From an uncultured Oscillospiraceae bacterium (lineage in GTDB: Bacteria; Bacillota; Clostridia; Oscillospirales; Acutalibacteraceae), in contig CAJUPK010000013.1 in NCBI GenBank assembly GCA_910588415.1, positions 1 to 26,951 on the forward strand: a DNA stretch of 26,951 bases, written 5' to 3'. The notes under the pieces were generated by a model. The model was not told the DNA's origin, did no database searches, and saw only the letters and a list, made by a program, of their open reading frames with translations. Shown here in pieces: positions 1 through 6,021 of this stretch (its first letter is position 1; every line of letters starts with the position of its first letter). Made by a program: the position numbers and the translations under genes.

Positions 1-230
1 GAGTTTCGTCTGCATTTTCCGAAGGAAAACGAGCGCGGCGACTTGCCGAAGGCAACGTCAGCTTGACCCTTTTCTTGGCTACCGCCTAGCCAACATAGAA
101 CCGTCCCTTATACCACCCAACTACCCTAAACCCGCCTGGGCAGGAGTTTTCCTCGTACTTTTGCGCAGCAAAAGCGAGCGCTTCGCGCGATGGAGGGAAA
201 CTCCGTGACTTGCGCCCTTCAGGGCGCAAT
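1..230. other. Non-coding stretch packed with small hairpins
   Basis: No gene is visible here. Six stem-loops follow one another: TTTTCC/GGAAAA (15-29, GAA loop), TTGCC/GGCAA (43-55, GAA loop), TTGGCTA/TAGCCAA (75-93), an outer 12-bp arm pair 143-154/193-204 with one mismatch, enclosing TTTTGC/GCAAAA (159-173) and GCGC/GCGC (178-188), and GCGCCC/GGGCGC (212-227), which overlaps the stop codon of the exporter gene. It lies downstream of that minus-strand gene, so it could act as a 3' end structure, but none of the stems has a convincing T-tract. It may be an intergenic repeat element that continues to the left of the window; I saw no second copy inside the window. Confidence 0.5.
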
Positions 231-1913
231 GTCAAGGGCATTTTGCTCCACCTCCTGCAGAACTCCCTCTTCCAGCCGGTACACCCGGTCCATGCCCTCC
301 AGGTGCTGGTAGTGGTGGGTGATCATGATGACGGTTTTTCCCTCCATGTGGTTCACAATCATGTCGTGGAGGTAGGCGTCTGACTCCACGTCAAATCCAG
401 AGGTGGCCTCGTCCAGAATCACCACAGGGGCGTCTTTCAGCAGGGCCCTGGCCACAGCCAGCTTTTGCTTTTCCCCGCCGGAAAGCCGGGTGCCGTTGCG
501 GCCAATCGGGGTTTCCGCCCCCTGGGGCATACGCTGTATGTACCCGGCCACGCCGCTGGCCTGCATGGCCCCGTCCAGCGCCTCTTGGGAAGCGCCGCCA
601 GCCAGGTCAATGTTGTCCGCAATGCCCCCTAGAAACAGATAGGGCTCTTGGCTGACAACCGAGAACAGGGAGCGGTATTCTGCCAGGGAATACTGGGAAA
701 CAGGCGCATGGTCCGCGGTGATCTCCCCCTGAATGGGCGTGTAAAACCGAAGCAGCAGGTTGAGTATCGTGGACTTTCCGCTGCCGTTCTGGCCAATAAT
801 GGCGATTTTTTCCCCTGGCTCCACATGAAAGCTGACGTCCCGCAGGATGGGCCTGTCCTCCTGGTAGTAAAACCCCACCCCTTTAAATTCCAGCCGGGGG
901 CTGGGGGCTGTCCTTTCTCCCTGCCGGCCCTCGGGTTCTGTGTCCATGTCCAGGAACTGGAAAAGCCGTTTGGCGGAGGGGGTGATCCGGGCGAAATACA
1001 TTTTCAGGTTGAGCAGCGCGGACACAGGCCCAGTGACATACCAGGAATAGGAGCTGAAGGCAAACACAGACCCAACGGTCAGGCTGCCCTGGCAGACCAG
1101 AAGGCCGCCCACCAGGTACAGCAGGAGGCTGACTCCCCACTCCAGCATCATCTCCCCAAAGCTGTTCCAGGCGTCGATCATAGAGTTGTCCTTCTGCAGG
1201 CGGAGAAGCTCCTGCTGCTTGGCCTGAAAGGCCTTCTCCCGGCTTTCAAACAAATCCCACAGCTTAATCTCGTCCACACCCTCCAGATTGTCCCCAAACC
1301 AGCGGGAGAAGTCCCGGCTGCTCTCCAGCATCTGTTCCATAGCTTTTTCCCGCCGCTTGGCAAAGCGCCGGACCAGCAGAACCTTCAGGGGCACCATGGC
1401 CAGGACGATCAGCGTCAACTTCCAGCTGATGATCAGCAGCCCGGCCAGTCCGCTGGCAATGCGGAAAATATAGCTGACGCTCATCACGGTGTAGCGGTCT
1501 GTGATGGAGGACACCTGGGATACGTCTGTCTGCAGGTAGCTGAGTATCTCCGCGTTGTTTTTGTCCTCAAAATAGGTCTTTTTAAGGTGGAGCAGCTTGT
1601 GGAACACCTGGCGGAAGATGGTGTAGTAGGAGCGGTTGTGTACATCGATGAACAGGCGGCTTTGCAGCAGCTCAATGCCCTGGTTCAGGACAATCAGCAC
1701 AGCCAGCCCAGCCACGGCCCGGACCAGGGCGGAAAGGTTTTTCCCCAGCATACCGTCGTCCGTAATCTGCTGGATGACCAGGGGCTGCAAAAAGCCGATG
1801 GCGGTTGAGACGGCCAGCAAAAGGCCAGCCCCGAGAAACTCCTTTTTGAAGGGCTTTAAGTAGGACAGAACCCGGAGCAGAACAGAGTCTGCGTTCTTTT
1901 TTATCCTTTTCAT
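219..1913 (-). CDS. ABC exporter, fused membrane and ATPase domains
   Basis: A 564-residue half-transporter of the type that dimerises to export lipids, drugs or peptides. The N-terminal half (about 1-320) is an ABC type-1 membrane domain with hydrophobic segments near 27-45, 66-80, 150-180 and 258-275. The C-terminal half is the nucleotide-binding domain: Walker A GQNGSGKS at 374-381, Q-loop Gln 422, signature LSGGEKQK at 477-484, Walker B ending Asp501-Glu502, and the switch His at 533/534. All catalytic residues are present. Its D-loop reads SGFD rather than the common SALD. There is no N-terminal peptidase domain, so it is not a C39 bacteriocin exporter. The start has an AGAGGAG ribosome site upstream. 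It stands alone, divergent from the glucosidase gene, so the substrate cannot be named. Confidence 0.9.
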   Translation of the reverse strand: MKRIKKNADSVLLRVLSYLKPFKKEFLGAGLLLAVSTAIGFLQPLVIQQITDDGMLGKNLSALVRAVAGLAVLIVLNQGIELLQSRLFIDVHNRSYYTIFRQVFHKLLHLKKTYFEDKNNAEILSYLQTDVSQVSSITDRYTVMSVSYIFRIASGLAGLLIISWKLTLIVLAMVPLKVLLVRRFAKRREKAMEQMLESSRDFSRWFGDNLEGVDEIKLWDLFESREKAFQAKQQELLRLQKDNSMIDAWNSFGEMMLEWGVSLLLYLVGGLLVCQGSLTVGSVFAFSSYSWYVTGPVSALLNLKMYFARITPSAKRLFQFLDMDTEPEGRQGERTAPSPRLEFKGVGFYYQEDRPILRDVSFHVEPGEKIAIIGQNGSGKSTILNLLLRFYTPIQGEITADHAPVSQYSLAEYRSLFSVVSQEPYLFLGGIADNIDLAGGASQEALDGAMQASGVAGYIQRMPQGAETPIGRNGTRLSGGEKQKLAVARALLKDAPVVILDEATSGFDVESDAYLHDMIVNHMEGKTVIMITHHYQHLEGMDRVYRLEEGVLQEVEQNALDIAP

Positions 1914-2019
1914 CCTCGTTCTCCTCTAACCTCTAAAAATGGGGTGGGGATTTGCGTCCCTTGGGGCCATGGCCGGCAGAGGCCGGGGTCCACTATAAAG
2001 AATCGTACAGAAGATATTT

Positions 2020-2049
2020 ATTATACTATAGGAAGCCAAGGCCTGTCAA
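2020..2049 (-). promoter_or_regulatory. Sigma-A promoter for the ABC exporter
   Basis: Read on the minus strand, TTGACA (2049-2044) is followed by 18 bases and TATAAT (2025-2020). Both hexamers are perfect consensus; the spacer is one base longer than ideal. Transcription would start near 2013 and give a leader of about 100 nt before the exporter start codon at 1913. Confidence 0.75.
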
Positions 2050-2064
2050 CCAGGCCATGGGGCA

Positions 2065-2099
2065 GAGAACAGGCCTGGGGGGTTCCCGGGCCTGTTCTC
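2065..2099. repeat. 11-bp inverted repeat upstream of exporter promoter
   Basis: GAGAACAGGCC (2065-2075) and GGCCTGTTCTC (2089-2099) are perfect complements around a 13-nt G-rich loop. The repeat ends about 16 bp upstream of the exporter -35 box. No T-tract follows on either strand, so a terminator is unlikely; an operator or structural element is possible. Confidence 0.5.
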
Positions 2100-2125
2100 C
2101 TATGCGGAGGATGGGGACAGGCTCT

Positions 2126-2202
2126 CGGTGTGGACCGGGTAGTCCTAGGACTTTCTATAAAAAGGGATGCTTAAAAAAACTAGAAAAAGCCGGTCCACAC
2201 CG
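2126..2202. repeat. 13-bp inverted repeat around an internal palindrome
   Basis: CGGTGTGGACCGG (2126-2138) has a perfect inverted copy at 2190-2202. The 51 bp between them contain the palindrome AGTCCTAGGACT (2141-2152) and an AT-rich run. Within the right arm CCGGT/ACCGG can also fold on its own, and on the minus strand this small hairpin is followed by CTTTTTC, which looks like a weak terminator for leftward transcription. The whole sits 83 bp upstream of the glucosidase -35 box. Together with the 2065-2099 repeat it fills the otherwise gene-free interval 1914-2393. Confidence 0.5.
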
Positions 2203-2284
2203 GTCCGTGTGGGTGGGGAATTTTCCGCTTTGCTTCCAAAATCCGGCGTTTGCTCTATTTTCAAACAAGCCCTAGAGGAAAGGC

Positions 2285-2313
2285 TTGCAAAATGACGGGA
2301 TTTCTACTATACT
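2285..2313 (+). promoter_or_regulatory. Sigma-A promoter for the GH3 glucosidase
   Basis: TTGCAA (2285-2290), a 17-bp spacer and TATACT (2308-2313). Start of transcription is expected near 2320, giving a leader of about 74 nt before the ATG at 2394, which has an AAAGGCGG ribosome site. Confidence 0.75.
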
Positions 2314-2393
2314 TAGTGTAAAAGAAAGAGGCTTGGACTTTCTTCCGGAGAGAGAGGACAAGCTTTACACTCACAGCGAAAGGCGGTATCAAT

Positions 2394-5192
2394 ATGGATC
2401 GGAAGACCTTTGACCGGGAGGCTTACGCGGCCAAAGCCAGGGAGATGGTGGCAGAGGGCGCGGTTCTGCTGCGCAACGAGAACCAGGTGCTTCCCTTTAG
2501 GGAGGGGACCCGGCTGGCGGTGTTTGGCCGCAGCCAGTTCAACTACTACAAGTCTGGCACAGGCTCTGGAGGACTGGTGAACACAGGCCATGTGCCCAGC
2601 ATTACCGAGGCCCTGGAGAACTCTGGCCGGGTGGCCGTGGACCAGGAGCTGAAGGCTGTGTACGAGGCCTGGCTTCAGGACCATCCCTTTGACGTGGGGC
2701 AGGGCTGGGCGGCTGAGCCCTGGTACCAGGAGGAAATGCCCCTGGACCCGGCCCTGGTGGAAAAGCTGAGCAGCGCCAATGACGCGGCCCTGGTGATTCT
2801 GGGCCGCACCGCTGGCGAGGACAAGGACAACTCTGCCGCGGAGGGCAGCTACCTGCTGGCCGGGGCGGAGCGCCAGGTGCTGGAGACAGTCTGCCAACAC
2901 TTCAGCCAGGTGGCCGTGGTGCTGAACACAGGCAATATTATTGACATGAAGTGGGTGGAGGAGTACAAGCCCGACGCTGTGCTATATGTGTGGCAGGGGG
3001 GCCAGGAGGGCGGCCTGGGCGCAGGGGACGTGCTGACAGGACAGGCCGCCCCTTCGGGCAGGCTGTCTGACACCATTGCCCGGGACATCACGGACTATCC
3101 CGCTGCGGAGAACCATGGCAGCGAGAGCCGCAACATCTACGCGGAGGACATCTATGTGGGCTACCGCTACTTTGAGACCTTTGCCCCGGACAAGGTGCTG
3201 TATCCCTTTGGCTTCGGCCTCTCCTACACCCAGTTTGAAGTAAAGCCCCGGCCTGTACAGTTTGACAAGCTGTTCAGCCTTTCCGCTCAGGTCACCAACA
3301 CAGGAAACGCCCCTGGCAAAGAGGTGGTGCAGGTCTACTGCGCGCCGCCCCAGGGAAAGCTGGGCAAGCCCGCCCGGGTTCTCTGCGCTTTTGCCAAGAC
3401 CCGGGCGCTGGCCCCCGGGGAATCCCAGACCCTGGACTTCACCTTCTCCGCGGACCTGCTGGCCTCTTATGACGACAGCGGCGCCACAGGGCACAAGTCC
3501 GCCTGGGTGCTGGAGGCTGGCAAGTATAACTTCTTTACAGGCACGGACGTGCGCAGCGCTCAGCCTGTGGGCAGCGTAACCCTGGAAGAGCAGGTGCTGG
3601 AGCAGCTGGAGGAGGCCTGCGCCCCTGTCACGGCCTTTGACCGCCTGCGCCCCGGGGAAATGACAGAGGGTGTGTTCGCCAAGGCTTACGAGCCCGTCCC
3701 CCTGCGCACCATTGCCCCCATGGACCGCCGGGCAGCCTGCATGGCCCCGGAGTATCCCCAGACCGGGGACAAGGGCTGGAAGCTATGGGATGTGGCGGAC
3801 GGCAAGGTGAGCCTGGAGGACTTTGTAGCCCAGCTGTCTGACGAGGACCTGGTGTGCCTGGTCCGGGGGGAGGGCATGTGTTCTCCCAAGGTGACCCCTG
3901 GCACGGCAGGGGCCTTTGGAGGCGTGACCCAGCGGCTGCTGGACTTTGGCATCCCCACTGGCTGCTGCGCGGACGGGCCCAGTGGCATCCGCATGGACTG
4001 CGGCACCAGGGCCTTCGCCATGCCCAACGGTACCTGTCAAGCCTGCAGCTTTAACACCCAGCTGGTGGGAGAGCTGTACGAATACGCGGGCCTGGAGCTG
4101 CGGAAGAACAAGGTGGACACCTTGCTGGGCCCTGGCATCAACATCCACCGCCACCCGCTGAACGGCCGGAACTTTGAGTATTTCTCCGAGGACCCGCTGC
4201 TGACGGGACGCATGGCCGCAGCCCAGCTGAACGCCATGCACAAGTACGGGGTCACGGGCACCATCAAGCATTTTGCCTGCAACAGCCAGGAGTTCCACCG
4301 CCACGACGTGGAGGCTGTGGTCTCCGAGCGGGCCCTGCGGGAGCTGTACCTGCGCTGCTTTGAGGTGGCTGTGAAGGCTGGCAGGGCCCGGTCCATTATG
4401 ACCAGCTACAACCCCATCAACGGCCTGTGGTCCGCCAGCAGCTACGACCTGCTGACCACCATCCTGCGGGGCCAGTGGGGCTATCAGGGCCAGGTGATGA
4501 CAGACTGGTGGGCCAAGGGCAACCACGAGGGCCAGCCCGGCGAACGCACCAACACCGCCGCCATGGTCCGGGCCCAGAACGACCTGTATATGGTCAATGC
4601 CTGCGCGGAGGAGAACTCCGGCCATGACAACTCCGCGGAAGGATTGGCTGCTGGGACGGTGAGCCGGGGGGACTTCCAGCGCTGTGCGGCCAACATCTGC
4701 CGGTTCCTGCTGGAAGCGCCTGCGCTGCTGCGGCTGCGGGGCACAGAAACCCAGCTGGACAAGGAGCTGGAAGAGGCGCCGTCCCTGGACGAGGGCGAGG
4801 CTCTGGAGATGCACTATGCCCCTGTGGAAGAGGACGGCATAGCCCGGCTGGACACGGCAATCATTTCCCTGGAAAAGGGACACAGCACCCAGTTTGCGGT
4901 GAGCTCGAAAAAGCAGGGGCTGTATGTACTGAAGATGGTACTGCGCAGCACAGACAGCAACGATGTGTCCCAGCTGCCCCTGTCGGTGTTCCAGGACCGG
5001 AACCTGCTGGGAACCATCACCCTGACAGGGGCCCAGCGGGACTGGGAGACCGTGGAGCTGAACGTACCAGCCTTCTCCGGAAACTTTTACCTGCGGTTCT
5101 ACGCGGCCCAGACAGGGCTGGAGCTGCAGAGCTGCACCCTGGAGTACAAGATGAGCCTGGAGGAACTGATGCGGGCCCACGCCCAGCAATAA
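2394..5192 (+). CDS. GH3 beta-glucosidase with swapped domain order
   Basis: A 932-residue glycoside hydrolase family 3 enzyme, expected to release glucose or a similar sugar from the non-reducing end of beta-linked oligosaccharides. No signal peptide is visible, so it is probably cytoplasmic and acts on imported sugars. The usual order is reversed: the alpha/beta sandwich domain comes first (about 1-300), then a fibronectin-III-like domain (about 300-380), then the TIM-barrel domain (about 480-790). In the barrel I see Asp527 in DGPSG, the substrate-binding pair Lys625-His626, and the nucleophile Asp704 in MTDWW. Glu142, in a GED motif of the first domain, is a candidate acid/base. The last ~130 residues look like a beta-sandwich, possibly carbohydrate-binding. 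Such permuted GH3 enzymes are known from Butyrivibrio and Ruminococcus. It is transcribed alone. Sugar specificity cannot be read from sequence. Confidence 0.9.
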   Translation: MDRKTFDREAYAAKAREMVAEGAVLLRNENQVLPFREGTRLAVFGRSQFNYYKSGTGSGGLVNTGHVPSITEALENSGRVAVDQELKAVYEAWLQDHPFDVGQGWAAEPWYQEEMPLDPALVEKLSSANDAALVILGRTAGEDKDNSAAEGSYLLAGAERQVLETVCQHFSQVAVVLNTGNIIDMKWVEEYKPDAVLYVWQGGQEGGLGAGDVLTGQAAPSGRLSDTIARDITDYPAAENHGSESRNIYAEDIYVGYRYFETFAPDKVLYPFGFGLSYTQFEVKPRPVQFDKLFSLSAQVTNTGNAPGKEVVQVYCAPPQGKLGKPARVLCAFAKTRALAPGESQTLDFTFSADLLASYDDSGATGHKSAWVLEAGKYNFFTGTDVRSAQPVGSVTLEEQVLEQLEEACAPVTAFDRLRPGEMTEGVFAKAYEPVPLRTIAPMDRRAACMAPEYPQTGDKGWKLWDVADGKVSLEDFVAQLSDEDLVCLVRGEGMCSPKVTPGTAGAFGGVTQRLLDFGIPTGCCADGPSGIRMDCGTRAFAMPNGTCQACSFNTQLVGELYEYAGLELRKNKVDTLLGPGINIHRHPLNGRNFEYFSEDPLLTGRMAAAQLNAMHKYGVTGTIKHFACNSQEFHRHDVEAVVSERALRELYLRCFEVAVKAGRARSIMTSYNPINGLWSASSYDLLTTILRGQWGYQGQVMTDWWAKGNHEGQPGERTNTAAMVRAQNDLYMVNACAEENSGHDNSAEGLAAGTVSRGDFQRCAANICRFLLEAPALLRLRGTETQLDKELEEAPSLDEGEALEMHYAPVEEDGIARLDTAIISLEKGHSTQFAVSSKKQGLYVLKMVLRSTDSNDVSQLPLSVFQDRNLLGTITLTGAQRDWETVELNVPAFSGNFYLRFYAAQTGLELQSCTLEYKMSLEELMRAHAQQ

Positions 5193-5234
5193 GTGGGGCA
5201 GGGAGCAGGCATGGAAGTGAGACTGCAAGAGAAG

Positions 5235-5258
5235 ACGCCGGATGGTCCGGCGTTTTTC
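5235..5258 (+). terminator. Rho-independent terminator of glucosidase gene
   Basis: Perfect 8-bp stem ACGCCGGA (5235-5242) / TCCGGCGT (5246-5253) with a 3-nt loop, followed by TTTT. It ends the glucosidase transcript 43 bp after its stop codon. Confidence 0.85.
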
Positions 5259-5379
5259 TCTGCCCGTCAGTGGTGGGAACAGTTTGCAGGATAGGGAAAA
5301 TCATCCTTCATCGCCGGGAAATTGCACAAAATTGTGGAGGCGGGATTGTATTTTGCGGTTTTATCTCTCAAAATGGGGG

Positions 5380-5393
5380 TTTTCAGCTGAAAA
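5380..5393. promoter_or_regulatory. 14-bp palindrome touching the opp promoter
   Basis: TTTTCAGCTGAAAA is a perfect palindrome that ends three bases before the -35 box of the peptide-uptake operon. This is a classic place for a regulator. Its half-sites resemble those of the CodY box, but that box has one central base between TTTTC and GAAAA whereas here there are four, so I do not call it CodY. A second palindrome, CACAAAATTGTG, lies at 5325-5336. Confidence 0.45.
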
Positions 5394-5396
5394 GAC

Positions 5397-5425
5397 TTGA
5401 CACTTGGTGGGTATAAGCGTATAAT
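5397..5425 (+). promoter_or_regulatory. Perfect consensus promoter of the peptide-uptake operon
   Basis: TTGACA (5397-5402), exactly 17 bp, TATAAT (5420-5425): every base matches the sigma-A consensus. Transcription should begin near 5432, almost 600 nt upstream of the binding-protein start codon. No other good promoter is visible closer to the gene. A promoter this strong before such a long leader suggests that control happens after initiation. Confidence 0.85.
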
Positions 5426-5431
5426 TAAATA

Positions 5432-6021
5432 CAACATTTAGTGCATATTCTCCGAAAGAAAAATGCAAACTTTGGCGGCTCTTCTAAAGGGGCTGGTAAA
5501 AATGCAGGATGCGCGGATGATAAATGCGATAACTTTATATAGGTACTTTTCAAGGTGCTTTTTATTGGGAAGTTTGGACTTCCGGCAGGCGTTTTGAAAG
5601 GGGAAAGGCACAGCCAGAACCCTGGGGAAACGCCGGATGGACAAAGAAACCATCGGCAGTCCTAATGAGAATCTCCACCGAAAGACCGTTCAGAAAACCC
5701 AGGGCTGCGGGGCAAAAAGCCACGACATCTCAGGGACTACATCTTGACCCGAAAGACCGCTCCTATATCTCAAAGAGGGGCGCGGGGTAAAAAGCTGCGA
5801 CACCCCAGGGGCTGTATCCCGACCCGGAAAGCCACTCCTTAATCCCAGCGGCGCGGGATAAAAAGGGTACGATGCCCTAGGGGCTGTATCCCGACCCGAA
5901 AAGCCGCGCCTTAATCCCAGCGGCGCGAGATAAAAAACGGCGCGGGGGAAAAAAGGTTGTTAGCGGAGGCGATGGGCCTGCCGCATCAACATATACTTTA
6001 TGTAGAAAGGACGAATTACCA
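5432..6021 (+). promoter_or_regulatory. Long structured 5' leader of the peptide-uptake operon
   Basis: About 590 nt of untranslated leader. From the 5' end it holds a short possible reading frame (5463-5597, weak), a strong hairpin GCCGGATGG/CCATCGGC with one bulged G (5632-5640/5650-5657), the four-unit tandem array described separately (5678 to about 5955), and a plain stretch ending in the AAAGGA ribosome site (6006-6011). I could not match it to any riboswitch class I can recall (SAM, TPP, lysine, glycine, cobalamin, c-di-GMP-I, ykkC/guanidine-I were considered). It is a candidate for an undescribed cis-regulatory RNA. Confidence 0.5.
5678..5955 (+). repeat. Four tandem ~72-nt units with competing hairpins
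   Basis: Units begin at 5678, 5749, 5824 and 5896 with CCGAAAGACCG or close variants; spacings are 71, 75 and 72 nt, and the fourth unit is incomplete. Each unit carries a GCGGGNNAAAAA-like block; units 3 and 4 share the 17-nt string TTAATCCCAGCGGCGCG. In unit 3 CGGGATA (5854-5860) pairs perfectly with TATCCCG (5887-5893); in unit 2 CGGGGTA (5783-5789) pairs with the same TATCCCG (5815-5821) through one G-U pair, a structure-keeping change. The CGGG of unit 3 can instead pair with the CCCG that opens that unit (5823-5826), helped by GCC/GGC. So each unit can form either of two exclusive hairpins. Confidence 0.65.

Noticed and set aside
648..1808. Long plus-strand frame opposite the ABC exporter
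   Set aside because: It is the mirror of a well-conserved ABC gene, has no ribosome site, and has low-complexity Gln/His/Gly composition.
3783..5228. Long minus-strand frame opposite the GH3 gene
   Set aside because: Shadow caused by high third-position GC in the glucosidase gene; no recognisable domain.
5380..5393. CodY box at the opp promoter
   Set aside because: Half-sites match, but the centre has four bases in place of one.
5463..5597. 44-residue upstream reading frame in the opp leader
   Set aside because: It has only a poor ribosome site and no recognisable leader-peptide feature such as a run of one amino acid. It could be chance; I keep it only as a remark in the leader entry.
5660..5690. 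Hammerhead ribozyme core in the leader (CTAATGAG and CGAAAG)
   Set aside because: The core needs CUGAUGA; here the third base differs, and the flanking stems do not form.
5800..5895. Mini-ykkC (guanidine-II) riboswitch, because ACGA appears in a hairpin loop of unit 3
   Set aside because: The other units do not keep both stem and ACGR loop, and the unit is much longer than that motif.
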